From a methanogenic archaeon ISO4-H5 (GTDB lineage Archaea > Thermoplasmatota > Thermoplasmata > Methanomassiliicoccales > Methanomethylophilaceae): DNA of 64,000 bases. Positions 17,730 through 26,707 of this stretch are shown here, piece by piece (the stretch's first letter is position 1; every line of letters begins with the position of its first letter). The stretch is taken from assembly GCA_001560915.1 (NCBI GenBank), contig CP014214.1:930001-994000 (forward strand). Direction: 5' to 3'. The notes beneath the pieces were generated by a model. The model saw only the letters and a list, made by a program, of their open reading frames with translations, made no database searches and was not told where the DNA came from. Made by a program: the position numbers and the translations under genes.

Positions 17730-18587
17730 TCAGTTAATGATGTATGAGGAACCATCCGCTCCCTTGTTGACAGTCTCGAAGGGGACGTTCTTACTGAGGA
17801 GCTTCTGCTGGATCACGCTGGCATGCACAGCAACGCCGGTGTTGAGGAACTGGTGTTCGACGAAGTCCTGTCCGTTGTCAGTCACATGGGGAGCGAATCC
17901 CAAAGGAAGGTGCTGCGTCCTGACCTGCATTCCCATCACCACACCGTTCACATCGAAGACCGGTCCTCCGGACTGTCCCCTCATGCCGGGGGTGGAGGTC
18001 TCGATCTGTTTGATGAGGATGTTGTCGCCTATCTTCTGCATCAGGGTGCGGGTGTAGATCCCATCGTTGGGGAAGGGCACCAGGTTCCTGACGTTCTGGT
18101 CGAGGACGAAGTTGTTGTTGATGAACTGCGGTTCGAGTTTGACGAAGGGGAAACCGATCCTGCAGAGACTGGTACCTATCTTGAGCGAATCGGCATCTCC
18201 GAAGACGGCAACGTTCTGAAGGAAATTGGCCGGCACGTTCTCCAGCTTCACGGCTGCGATATCAGCATCCATGAAGAGGTGGACCTGTGATTCCCTGATG
18301 CCGTCGAATCCCCACCAAATGGAGTGGTTGGTGATCCATTTGGGATCCATCTGAGCCTGATTCTGGCTGTCGGTTCCTTTTCTCTTGTTGTATTCCTCCA
18401 TATGCTGTTTGTCGTAGAGGAACTTCTGATACTGCTGGAAGACGTGGGCCGCGGTGAGTGCCCATCCGTCCCTGCTGATGAAGAAATATGTCGCTACGTT
18501 GGAACTCAGGCTTCCATCCACGGTGCGGGTGGAGACCACCAGCGGGTGGGTGAACTTCATTGCTGTCTCACAGGCTTTAGCGAACAT
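17730..18587 (-). CDS. Trypsin-like serine protease
   Basis: The 285-residue protein has a chymotrypsin-fold catalytic triad: His in LTAAHVF, Asp in DADIAAVKL and the nucleophile Ser in GMRGQSGGPVFD. It lacks an evident signal peptide or PDZ domain, so it is probably a cytoplasmic single-domain peptidase of the S1/trypsin_2 type. The C-terminal part (NTGVAVHASVIQQKLLSK) is typical of bacterial trypsin-like peptidases. It sits between an ATPase remnant and an intact ATPase with no clear operon link. Confidence 0.85.
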   Translation of the reverse strand: MFAKACETAMKFTHPLVVSTRTVDGSLSSNVATYFFISRDGWALTAAHVFQQYQKFLYDKQHMEEYNKRKGTDSQNQAQMDPKWITNHSIWWGFDGIRESQVHLFMDADIAAVKLENVPANFLQNVAVFGDADSLKIGTSLCRIGFPFVKLEPQFINNNFVLDQNVRNLVPFPNDGIYTRTLMQKIGDNILIKQIETSTPGMRGQSGGPVFDVNGVVMGMQVRTQHLPLGFAPHVTDNGQDFVEHQFLNTGVAVHASVIQQKLLSKNVPFETVNKGADGSSYIIN

Positions 18588-18648
18588 GTTTGACCCGAAT
18601 GCTTTTCTGTTATTAGATTGTGTCCCGTTTTCCGTTAACCGCGCATAT

Positions 18649-19911
18649 TCAGGGACCGAGACATCCTATCGGCACGACCAGAACACCGTTGTCAGTCACG
18701 GATACGTATCCGGTAGAGATCAACACCATCATGAAGGACGGTTCCCTGCCGCCGTTTTCTACCACGAGGTCCCGCAGTCTGAGGAGGTTGCTTTCCCCTT
18801 CAGGGATGTCTCCTGCCCCCATCTTCACCTCTATCGCACCCCATCTGCCGTCACGGAGCTCCACAATGGTATCCACCTCTAGATCGTTGGAGTCATGATA
18901 ATGTCTGACTTTACCTCCGAGAGGTTCCGCGTAGACCCTGAGATCCCTTACGCAGAGGGATTCGAAGAAGAATCCGAAGGTCTTCATATCGGACATCAGT
19001 CTCCTGCCGTCAAGGCCGAGAGCGGCTGCGGCGAGGGATGGGTCCACCAGATGTCTCTTAGGGGTGGCCCTTATCGCTGTCTTCGATCTTACATTATGCG
19101 ACCATGCGGGCACATCTTCGATGATGAACAGTCTGGTGAGCGAATCGATGTATTCCTCGACGGTGGTCTGGGATACCAAACGATCGCTGGAAATAACATC
19201 CTGGATGATCGATTTCATGGATGCCATGGTAGAGACGTTCCTGGCGTAGGAACGCATCAGCCGATCCACCGCCTCTATGTTCTTCTTCTTGCCGTCAACT
19301 TTGAACACATCAATCCCGATTGTGGCGTTATAGTAGTTCATGACCACATCCTGAGCATACTCACGGTCTATCCGCACACTTCTCGGCCAACCGCCTCTGA
19401 TTGTCAGATACGCTATGTCGGACAGTGTATGCTTGGATTTCCCTGAAATGTCGTGATGGCCATCGAAGAGTGACTCGAGGGATACGGAACCGTTCGAGTC
19501 TCCTGATTCGAATAGTGACATCGGACGCATACGCATAGGCGCAATCCTATCTACTCCGGAATGACTGTATCCATCTTCCTTAGGAACGGATGATCCTGTG
19601 AGGATGAATTCTCCCATCGAATCACTGATATCCACTTCGTTTCTCACTGCATCCCAGAGAGAAGGGACCTCACCCCATTCATCGAGAAGGATGGGCCTGT
19701 TCGTTTTGAAGAGTTCAGAAGGTTTGGTTGCTGCCAGCATCCTCAGCGATACATTCTCTGGATCCTGCAACCGGTATTCGGTACGGCATTGACGTGCCCC
19801 AGTAGTGCTTTTTCCACATCCTTTCGGTCCGGTAATGTGTACCGCACCAGTAGTATGGAGCATCCTTTCCAACACCCTGTCCGCGATACGGGGCATGTAT
19901 CCGTTTTTCAT
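18649..19911 (-). CDS. AAA_14/DUF4143 ATPase
   Basis: A 420-residue ATPase with Walker A TGPKGCGKSTT, Walker B PILLDEWGEVP and sensor FILTGSSVP. It has the conserved ending DLEVDTIVELRDGRWGAIEVKMG, which is the restriction-endonuclease-like signature of DUF4143 (Asp...Glu-Val-Lys). The ORF starts at ATG 19911, right next to a 23-bp tandem repeat array that must contain its promoter. The role of the family is unknown. Confidence 0.85.
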   Translation of the reverse strand: MKNGYMPRIADRVLERMLHTTGAVHITGPKGCGKSTTGARQCRTEYRLQDPENVSLRMLAATKPSELFKTNRPILLDEWGEVPSLWDAVRNEVDISDSMGEFILTGSSVPKEDGYSHSGVDRIAPMRMRPMSLFESGDSNGSVSLESLFDGHHDISGKSKHTLSDIAYLTIRGGWPRSVRIDREYAQDVVMNYYNATIGIDVFKVDGKKKNIEAVDRLMRSYARNVSTMASMKSIIQDVISSDRLVSQTTVEEYIDSLTRLFIIEDVPAWSHNVRSKTAIRATPKRHLVDPSLAAAALGLDGRRLMSDMKTFGFFFESLCVRDLRVYAEPLGGKVRHYHDSNDLEVDTIVELRDGRWGAIEVKMGAGDIPEGESNLLRLRDLVVENGGREPSFMMVLISTGYVSVTDNGVLVVPIGCLGP

Positions 19912-19941
19912 AATAATACAATGAAATCCTAGTATTTAATT

Positions 19942-20030
19942 ACTATTAATTATAGTAATTTTTTACTATAATTATTGGTAATTTTTTACTATAATTGTTG
20001 GTAATTTTTTTACAATTATTATCGAGATTC
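19942..20030. repeat. 23-bp tandem repeat array upstream of the ATPase
   Basis: ACTATTAATTATAG at 19942, ACTATAATTATTGG at 19965, ACTATAATTGTTGG at 19988 and ACAATTATTATCG at 20012 form about four units with a period of 23-24 bases, each followed by a T-run. Each unit contains an imperfect dyad (TTAC...GGTAA). The array fills the space between the ATPase start and the 3' end of a decayed gene. Confidence 0.75.
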
Positions 20031-20360
20031 AGTAGTGAACAAAGACGGTGTTTCATCCAATCCAGCCAATACTCTCCCGCTGACGAGGATCACCTCGTTT
20101 TTTTTCTGCAAACTCAACCAGTTCCTCTTCGAATCCCAATGCGGAGAACAGCACGAATGTAACATTCTCGCGGAAGCCCGCCGCTTTTGCTCTGGACACC
20201 AAAGTGTTGTATGCGCCGAACCCCGTGGGTTTTCTGCTGAATTTGCATTCACCTAATATCGTATGGATAAGGCCGTTTCCATCGGCGACTTTGGCCACGA
20301 CATTGATGTCTGCATCGGTGTCATCGACCCTTCCCCACCACTGGCCGCGTTCGATGACTA
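20019..20360 (-). pseudogene. 3' remnant of an archaeal-type ATPase (DUF234 tail)
   Basis: On the minus strand this encodes VIERGQWWGRVDDTDADINVV, then ILGECKF and FRENVTFVLFSALGFEEELVEFAEKK, the DUF234-like C-terminal domain of archaeal AAA ATPases (Asp...Glu-Cys-Lys nuclease-like core). The frame then slips in a run of eight A/T bases at about 20098-20105; in the next frame it continues NEVILVSGRVLAGLDE. The ATPase domain is missing upstream, where three 27-bp palindromic repeats begin. So the gene is both truncated and frameshifted. Confidence 0.7.
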
Positions 20361-20363
20361 AAG

Positions 20364-20444
20364 AATTGATTTGAAATCAATTTCTAAACTAATTGATTTG
20401 AAATCAATTTCCAAACTAATTGTTTATGAAACAATTAATCAAGC
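20364..20444. repeat. Three 27-bp tandem repeats, each a 19-bp palindrome
   Basis: AATTGATTTGAAATCAATT occurs at 20364-20382 and again at 20391-20409. AATTGTTTATGAAACAATT follows at 20418-20436, giving an exact 27-base period with the spacer TTCTAAACT or TTCCAAACT. The third copy has changed both arms symmetrically, so the palindrome is kept although the sequence differs. The array abuts the truncated end of the ATPase remnant. Confidence 0.85.
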
Positions 20445-20490
20445 AAACAAATGGTTACGAGTGCGGCCGTTCTCCCCCCGGCCTTGGGAT

Positions 20491-21006
20491 TCACTCGTCG
20501 TTCAGAGCATTGATCAGTTCGGGTTCCGAAAGCACAATCTTTCCGATGATGGCAAGGAAATCCTCATTCTGGGCGATGATGCTCAGCACCAGAGGGTTGT
20601 CCAGTGCGGCCCTTCCGATCTTGACGTACTTGCCGACCACGAGTTCCTTCGCGTAGGAGGTCTTCAGGGCCATGGCGTTCTGTTCGTCGGCCAGGTCGGA
20701 TTCGCTCAGGGAGGGCAGGTAGAAATCGTTGTAGATACCGACCATCCTCTCGGGAAGAGAGGCGATGTCGTACAGGTCGCCGGTGAAATCCACGTTCCCG
20801 TCGATGAGGTCGTCCACGATCGATTTGTATCCCTTGATATCGTTCTTCAGGAACTCAATGAGCCCTTCGTAAAGTTCTGCATCCTCGGGAGAAGCCCCCG
20901 AGGATTTCCCAATGAGATCGTCGATCTCCATATACTTGCGTCCGATGACGGTACGCATGAGCCTGACTTGGCTCTCCACATCCATTTTCCCATCCATGGT
21001 TCGCAC
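20491..21006 (-). CDS. Hypothetical acidic protein
   Basis: This 171-residue product is not recognised. It is rich in Asp, Glu and Leu, appears mostly helical, and has no signal peptide, membrane segment or metal-binding motif. The first in-frame ATG codons are at residues 1, 4 and 8, so the exact start is open. Codon use and GC content match chromosomal housekeeping genes, unlike the AT-rich array just upstream of its stop. Confidence 0.65.
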   Translation of the reverse strand: MRTMDGKMDVESQVRLMRTVIGRKYMEIDDLIGKSSGASPEDAELYEGLIEFLKNDIKGYKSIVDDLIDGNVDFTGDLYDIASLPERMVGIYNDFYLPSLSESDLADEQNAMALKTSYAKELVVGKYVKIGRAALDNPLVLSIIAQNEDFLAIIGKIVLSEPELINALNDE

Positions 21007-21145
21007 CAGCAGGTTTCCCTGCGTTTTACCCTATGTGGTTCATGTTTAAAAAACTATTTTTCTTTATAAAGAAATGAAAGAAAACCGCATAAATCGAAGA
21101 AAAACGATGGTTTCCGGCGGTATCCAGGACCGCCGGGAAGAAGGG

Positions 21146-21781
21146 TCAGTAGACCTTGTCGTGAGGCACTATCCTGGGGATTTTTCCGCAGAAGGGACAT
21201 TTGTCGAGGACGATCTCATTGCCTTCTTCGTCGGCACCGAAGAGCTTGGGTCCCTCGAAGGTATCGTCGGCGTAGATGTCCTTGTTCCTCACGGCGTCGA
21301 GCATGGGCTTGCAGCAACAGGCCTCGATGTCTACATCGGAGATATCAAGATTGAGGATGGGCCTCGCATTGATGTTGGCGTTCCTCTGGGCGTCGATCTT
21401 GTCCTCTATACGGTCCGCATCGGTGTCGGCACCGCTGAAGTTGGCCGCCACACAGAATGCCATCATCTTCAGAGCCTGATAGAGATCCTGTTCCACACCT
21501 TTCCCGTATTCGTACATGAGCGCGAGATGGTAGATCGAATTGACATCCATCTTGGCGGCAGTCTTGGAGATTAGCTCGAAGGCCTTCTGATAATCGGTCT
21601 CCACACCGTCGCCGTTCAGATAGAGAATCCCCAGGTCCCTTACGGCAGGCAGATAATCCATGTCCGCCGCTTCCTTAAGCATGGCAGCACCTTTCGCGCT
21701 GTCCTGTATCACACCGTTGCCTACGACGTATGCGATGCCGGTGTTGTAAAGCTGTTCGGGACTCTTCTCTGAATCGCTCAT
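21146..21781 (-). CDS. Sel1-repeat protein with C-terminal zinc-binding tail
   Basis: Repeats such as NTGIAYVVGNGVIQDSAKGAAMLKEAA and DLGILYLNGDGVETDYQKAFELISKAA-like units in the first 110 residues are Sel1-type TPR repeats, which form helical scaffolds for protein-protein contact. The C-terminus changes to a Cys-containing region, CCCKP and KCPFCGK, likely a zinc site. It lies 25 bases downstream of another Sel1 gene and is probably in the same operon. The partner protein is unknown. Confidence 0.82.
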   Translation of the reverse strand: MSDSEKSPEQLYNTGIAYVVGNGVIQDSAKGAAMLKEAADMDYLPAVRDLGILYLNGDGVETDYQKAFELISKTAAKMDVNSIYHLALMYEYGKGVEQDLYQALKMMAFCVAANFSGADTDADRIEDKIDAQRNANINARPILNLDISDVDIEACCCKPMLDAVRNKDIYADDTFEGPKLFGADEEGNEIVLDKCPFCGKIPRIVPHDKVY

Positions 21782-21806
21782 GGGGGCTGAATCGGGGAGG
21801 TAGGAT

Positions 21807-22715
21807 TTAACTACTTTCTATGCTGGCCAGCGCCTCGGCGGCCTCCTTGTGGCCGTTGTCGGCCGCCAGCTTGAGCCATTTCCTGGCCTCCTTGAGGTTC
21901 TTGGAGGTGCCGAAACCCTCAGCGTAGAAGCATCCGACCGCGAACATGGAGTCAACGATACCGAACGAAGCGGCCCTCAGGAACCACTCAAAGGACTGTT
22001 TCTCGTCCTTCCTGAGCCCCGGGCCCCCCTGGTAGTACAGGACCCCCAAACGGTCCATAGCGGGCGAATCTCCCTGCCTGGCGGCCATCTCGTAGAACTC
22101 CTTCGCCTTTCCGAAGTCGACGGCACAGCCGGAACCGGTCTCGTAGCAGGTTCCCGTCTGATATTGGGCGTTCATGTTGCCGGAATTGGCGGCGTTCTTG
22201 AACAGTTTGAACGCTTTCGTCTCATCCTTCTCCACGCCGAGACCGTTCATGTAGAGGTATGCAAGGGAATTCCTGGCCTCAGGATCCCCGGACTGGGCTG
22301 CGGTGCGGAATTCCTCAGCGGCCTTGGAATAATCCTGCTCCACACCGATTCCGTCCATGTAGGCCAATCCGGTGTACAGATGTCCTTCGGGAAGACCTGC
22401 ATCGCGTGCCGCTCCGATATACTCCCAAGCTCTATCCTTGTCAAGATTCAGGTATTCACCTTCGAAATAGAGCTGTACCAACAGGATCTTGGCATCTGGA
22501 TTGCCTTGTGCGGCGGACTTCTCCAGAAGATCGTATCCTTTCTCCTTGTCCATCTCGACAGCATGGCCGAAAACATATGCCATGCCGAGTGCGAACATGC
22601 CTGCGCTGTCGCCTTTGGAAGCGAGTTCCTTCACCTCCGCGAGTGAGACTTCTACCTCGCCGGAATCGGTTTCCATGACGAAAAGCTTGTCTTTCTCATT
22701 ATCGGCGGGGTTCAT
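21807..22715 (-). CDS. Sel1-repeat protein
   Basis: The 302-residue protein consists almost entirely of Sel1-like repeats of about 36 residues: ALGMAYVFGHAVEMDKEKGYDLLE, LAYMDGIGVEQDYSKAAEEF, LAYLYMNGLGVEKDETKAFKLF and several more. No signal peptide is present, so it is probably a cytoplasmic scaffold. It starts at ATG 22715 with an inverted repeat (TAAGTAA/TTACTTA, 22770-22789) in the promoter region. Confidence 0.9.
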   Translation of the reverse strand: MNPADNEKDKLFVMETDSGEVEVSLAEVKELASKGDSAGMFALGMAYVFGHAVEMDKEKGYDLLEKSAAQGNPDAKILLVQLYFEGEYLNLDKDRAWEYIGAARDAGLPEGHLYTGLAYMDGIGVEQDYSKAAEEFRTAAQSGDPEARNSLAYLYMNGLGVEKDETKAFKLFKNAANSGNMNAQYQTGTCYETGSGCAVDFGKAKEFYEMAARQGDSPAMDRLGVLYYQGGPGLRKDEKQSFEWFLRAASFGIVDSMFAVGCFYAEGFGTSKNLKEARKWLKLAADNGHKEAAEALASIESS

Positions 22716-22869
22716 AGCTCAGTAACCCCGCTGAAAAATTAAAATGTTTGTGGTTCATTAATTATTGCATAAGTAACGTTTTTTACTTAACTAATTGTAT
22801 ATAACAAAATAATACATATCAATATTCGTGTCCTTTGACCGATAGGATTTGGGCAAACGACTACACACA

Positions 22870-24102
22870 TCAAATGGAGGTTACCGGCAATGCGTAAACT
22901 CCTTCTCTGATAGGATACATTTTTTCTGTCAGACACAGGATCCCTCTAGCAGTTATAGGATACTGAGTGGGAATCCCTTTTACAATTGCTTTAATGTCGT
23001 TCCAGCCGAACTGTGTAGCTGATTTACACTCAATCAATGAAACCTGCCCATCCTTAATCATCACCAGATCTATCTCAGCATCGTTGCTGTCGCGGTAATA
23101 GTAAAACGGGGAGTCGAGTTTGGCGTTACGATACGTCTTCAACACCTCATTCACAAGAAATGTTTCCACCATCGGACCTTTGAGATACCCTGCGATGAGA
23201 CTCTGGACGTCCAATACTCTAGCTAGATAACATGCTAAACCTGTATCCCAAAAGTATAATTTGGGTCTCTTGATCAACCGTTTAACCGTTGAACGATCGG
23301 AATACGGCTGAAGCAGGTGGATGATGTCACCCGCTATCAATACTGAAATCCATGATTTCACTGTCTTCCCATCAATGCCGATATTCGAAGCGATTGTTTC
23401 ATAATTCAGCTCCTGTCCTGTCAATGAAGCTAAAAGTTGCATGAACGAATGGAACTTCTCCTTGTTTTGAACGTTAATTATCTCCGATACGTCTCTGTCG
23501 ATATAAGTGTCAACATAATCGGAATAGAATTCCTGCGTTGTCAGTTCCTTTTCGACTTCTGGTTCGGGGTAACAGCCTCTCAGAACCCTTTCAAAGAATT
23601 CCGATGCATTGATGGTTTTCTCGGCGGAACGTTTGGCCGCCTCGGTTATGGACATACTGAAAGGTATCTCTTCTCTGCCTAACATTTCGCTGAGGCTCAA
23701 AGGGGACATATTCAATATGGATATCCTCCCAGCCAGCGAATCCGAGATACCTTCCATGAGTTTGTATGCCTGACTGCCGGTGACGACGAACATTCCACGA
23801 TTGTCCTTGCCTTCTGTAACTGCACGGTCAATCACAGATTCCATTGATTCCAGGAGTGCAGGGGCATATTGGACTTCGTCGACTATCAAGGGTGCGGGAT
23901 GCATTTGTAGAAAAAGTTCTGGATCTGACCTAGCCATCGATCTGTCGTTTTTATCCCTTAAGGATACGTATTCGAATCCTAATTCATCCCGTAGTTTTAG
24001 GCAAAGTGTAGTTTTTCCAACCTGACGGGCTCCCGTTATTAGCGTGACCGGTCTGAGTTTGATGCTATGGAGAATCTGTTTGTAGATTGTTCTCTCTATC
24101 AC
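22870..24102 (-). CDS. AAA_14/DUF4143 ATPase
   Basis: A 410-residue ATPase with Walker A TGARQVGKTTL, Walker B LIVDEVQYAP, sensor VVTGSQAY and the DUF4143 core DSNDAEIDLVMIKDGQVSLIECK, with the Asp...Glu-Cys-Lys pattern of a restriction-endonuclease-like fold. This is the standard AAA_14-DUF4143 architecture. A TATA-like sequence (ATATATAAATT on the minus strand near 24106-24116) and the 19-bp palindrome at 24137-24155 precede it. The cellular role is unknown. Confidence 0.88.
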   Translation of the reverse strand: MIERTIYKQILHSIKLRPVTLITGARQVGKTTLCLKLRDELGFEYVSLRDKNDRSMARSDPELFLQMHPAPLIVDEVQYAPALLESMESVIDRAVTEGKDNRGMFVVTGSQAYKLMEGISDSLAGRISILNMSPLSLSEMLGREEIPFSMSITEAAKRSAEKTINASEFFERVLRGCYPEPEVEKELTTQEFYSDYVDTYIDRDVSEIINVQNKEKFHSFMQLLASLTGQELNYETIASNIGIDGKTVKSWISVLIAGDIIHLLQPYSDRSTVKRLIKRPKLYFWDTGLACYLARVLDVQSLIAGYLKGPMVETFLVNEVLKTYRNAKLDSPFYYYRDSNDAEIDLVMIKDGQVSLIECKSATQFGWNDIKAIVKGIPTQYPITARGILCLTEKMYPIREGVYALPVTSI

Positions 24103-24136
24103 GATATATAAATTAACTTTCGATTATTTATGTATT

Positions 24137-24155
24137 TTCGGAATTGGATTCCGAA
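24137..24155. promoter_or_regulatory. Palindrome upstream of the third ATPase
   Basis: TTCGGAATTGGATTCCGAA is a 19-bp near-perfect palindrome lying just upstream of the TATA-like box of the ATPase gene that starts at 24102, the right place for an operator. Similar arms (ATTCCGAAAA/TTTTCGGAAT) occur in the repeat at 28160 and 28384. Confidence 0.55.
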
Positions 24156-24221
24156 TTTGCATAAAATTACCTACCCGTATGGGAGTTTTCGGAACTGAAC
24201 AAACCCATCCGGGCAGTAAAA

Positions 24222-24848
24222 TCAACTCTTGGCCATGCGGTGCAGGGTCTTCAGCTTGCGTTCCATCTCCTCGTATTCGGGATAAAGGCGTTCCTGACGC
24301 TGGAATTCCGCATCATGGGGACGGCGGTTGAAGGGACGGTATCCCTGACGGAGATGCAGACATTCGTGGAACACGACGTAATCAAGGAGTTCCTCGGGAA
24401 CGTTCGGGTCATCGAATACTGAGGAAATCACCACAATGCGGAACATCTGGGCACAGTATCCGAGTTTGGTGCGGTTGCTGCCCGTGGTCCAGGAGAAGAT
24501 CGTATTGTCGATATCCTTGTCCCTGAGAAGCCCCCTATCAAGAAGTCTCTGCACCGAATCGTATAGGTTGCGATATTTTCCCGTGTCCGAGCGTGTCAGT
24601 CTGCGGGACCTTTTGAAGTATATGGGGCGCTTGCGGAGGATGAAATCCTCGGAACGCATGTAATCCATGTACTCGTCGCCGAAGACGTGGCGTCCTCCGA
24701 AGATGTAGGTGGAAGCACCCTTGAGGAACTGCTCCAGGACAATGTCAGGAGCATCATCGAGATAGTCGGAGACGTAGATCCACATGGAGGTCCCCCGGAA
24801 TTTCCATTTGAAGTTGAATTCCTTGGTGGATATGAATCCCGCTTCCAT
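24222..24848 (-). CDS. SprT/YgjP-like zinc metallopeptidase
   Basis: The 208-residue protein has the zinc-binding HExxH motif as HECLH in YVVFHECLHLRQGYRP, followed by a second His in HDAEFQRQERLYPEY, the pattern of SprT-like and YgjP-like gluzincin peptidases. The N-terminal half is basic and may bind nucleic acid. Members of this group act on DNA-protein crosslinks in some organisms, but the substrate here is not known. It is 71 bases from the ygiQ-like gene upstream on the same strand. Confidence 0.75.
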   Translation of the reverse strand: MEAGFISTKEFNFKWKFRGTSMWIYVSDYLDDAPDIVLEQFLKGASTYIFGGRHVFGDEYMDYMRSEDFILRKRPIYFKRSRRLTRSDTGKYRNLYDSVQRLLDRGLLRDKDIDNTIFSWTTGSNRTKLGYCAQMFRIVVISSVFDDPNVPEELLDYVVFHECLHLRQGYRPFNRRPHDAEFQRQERLYPEYEEMERKLKTLHRMAKS

Positions 24849-24918
24849 TATCGTATAACCGCGGGATGAGAAAACGGATGCCGCTATCGCCTTCAGGCGT
24901 GGATCGTTCGCGATCGTT

Positions 24919-26604
24919 TCATTTCCTCCTGTTCACAAGGTCCTTCTGCTTCTGCTTCAGCTGCGGAACGTGCTCAGACCATACGTTACGAGTGTCGTTA
25001 AGGTCCCTGCGGGTATAATACATCAATGTCGAAACTGTTGAAGGCGTAGGGGTGAAGATCTGAATCTGCTCCGGATTGGTACGCAGTTCGTTATGTGCGA
25101 AACGCCCCAGTTCCTCCATACTGCGGTTGCCGCATCCGGGGTGGGCCGCCATGAAATAATAGGTCAGGAACTGTTTCTTTCCCTGTCTCTCGTTGGATTC
25201 GTCGAACATGTCCTTGAAATCCAGGAGGACATTCGGTCCGGGCTTGCCCATGAGGGCCAGGACCTCATGGTTCACATGTTCGGGAGCGAGTTTGAGCTGT
25301 CCGGAGACATGATCCTTCACAATGCAGTCGACATAATCCTGTCCGTGCTCCCGGTCGAAGATAACCATGTCGTGCCTTATACCGGATGTGACGAAGACCT
25401 TCTTCACCCCGGGTATGGATTTGATCCTGTCCAACAGCCCGATCTGACCGGAGTGGTCTATCTTCAGGGAAGGACATGGACGGGGATAGAGGCATCTGCG
25501 GTCCCTGCAGGCACCGTCCTTCAGTTTCTTTTTGCATTCGATGCCGTACATGTTGGCGGTCGGCCCGCCGACGTCGTAGATATAGCCGTTGAAACCCGGT
25601 TTGGAGGCTATCCTCTCCGCCTCCCTGACGATGGAATCGGGACTGCGGGATACGACGGTCCTGCCCTGATGGACGGCGATGGCGCAGAAGGAGCATTCCC
25701 CGTAGCATCCGCGGTGGGAGGTGATGGAGTTCTTGATGGTATCCATGGCCTTCACGATGCCGTTTTTGGCGTAATAGGGGTGTACCGCGTCCTCGTAATC
25801 GTATTCGTATATCCTGTCCAATTCCTCTGAGGTAAGCAGCCTCTGAGGAGGGTTCTGGACCAGGAACCTGTCTCCGTGGGCCTGGCAGAGTCCCTTGGCG
25901 GTCAGGGGATCGCAATTATGATAGAATGTGCGGAAGGCCTTGATGAACTGCTTGGAATCGTACCTGCAGTCCTCGAAAGAAGGAATGACATCATATCCTT
26001 CGCGGGGTTCTTTGGAGATGTAGCAGATTCCGCGGATATCATGCCAGTCCTTGCCGTCCCTCAGAGCGCGGGCCAGTTCCGCATTGGAAAGTTCGGCCAT
26101 GCCATATGTAATGATGTCGGCCTTAGCGTCGAAAAGGACCGATCTGCGGAGAGAATCCGACCAGGCGTCGTAATGTACGATACGCCTGAGGCTCGCTTCG
26201 ATACCGCCGAGGACAATGGGCACGCCCTTGGAATAGCGGCGGATGAGGTTGGAGTATGCTATGCAAGCACGGTCAGGGCGTCTGTTATTCAGCCCGCCGG
26301 GAGTGAAATCGTCGTCCTTGCGGAACTTGTTGGTGGGGGTGTAGTTGGCCACCATGGAATCGACGCATCCGGAACTGACGGACCAGAACAGTCTGGGAGT
26401 ACCGAGACGCAGGATATCCCTGTCGGAGTCGGTATCGGGCTGGCAGATGATTCCCACGCGGAAGCCTTCGGCGATGAGATGGTGTCCGATCACGGCGCTT
26501 CCGTTGTACGCGGAATCGATGTAGGTGTCCCCGGAAACGAGGATCACATCGAGTGAGTCCCAGCCCCTGGCCGAGACCTCTGCCGCCGTGGTCGGTATGA
26601 ACAT
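24919..26604 (-). CDS. ygiQ: YgiQ family radical SAM protein
   Basis: The 561-residue protein has the radical SAM cluster motif CYGECSFC (CxxxCxxC) after NSITSHRG near the middle, the YgiQ N-terminus with WDSLDVILVSGDTYID, and the conserved GGIEASLRRIVHYDAWSD. The segment FVTSGIRHDM and LKLAPEHVNHEVL complete the family pattern. YgiQ proteins are widespread, and their reaction is not established. ATG 26604 lies about 35 bases from the left inverted repeat of the tnpB element. Confidence 0.92.
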   Translation of the reverse strand: MFIPTTAAEVSARGWDSLDVILVSGDTYIDSAYNGSAVIGHHLIAEGFRVGIICQPDTDSDRDILRLGTPRLFWSVSSGCVDSMVANYTPTNKFRKDDDFTPGGLNNRRPDRACIAYSNLIRRYSKGVPIVLGGIEASLRRIVHYDAWSDSLRRSVLFDAKADIITYGMAELSNAELARALRDGKDWHDIRGICYISKEPREGYDVIPSFEDCRYDSKQFIKAFRTFYHNCDPLTAKGLCQAHGDRFLVQNPPQRLLTSEELDRIYEYDYEDAVHPYYAKNGIVKAMDTIKNSITSHRGCYGECSFCAIAVHQGRTVVSRSPDSIVREAERIASKPGFNGYIYDVGGPTANMYGIECKKKLKDGACRDRRCLYPRPCPSLKIDHSGQIGLLDRIKSIPGVKKVFVTSGIRHDMVIFDREHGQDYVDCIVKDHVSGQLKLAPEHVNHEVLALMGKPGPNVLLDFKDMFDESNERQGKKQFLTYYFMAAHPGCGNRSMEELGRFAHNELRTNPEQIQIFTPTPSTVSTLMYYTRRDLNDTRNVWSEHVPQLKQKQKDLVNRRK

Positions 26605-26707
26605 GAATCAGTCTATAGAAACTCGATTTAAAGAAATATGGTACTATAACGAAGTGTGTGGAAATCGATTGGTTGATTGAGTTGTCTTTTGGTCAATCAG
26701 ATTTCAG

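Noticed and set aside
19942-20444. CRISPR array
   Set aside because: The units are directly adjacent AT-rich palindromes with no unique spacers of about 30 bases, so they are promoter-type repeats rather than CRISPR.
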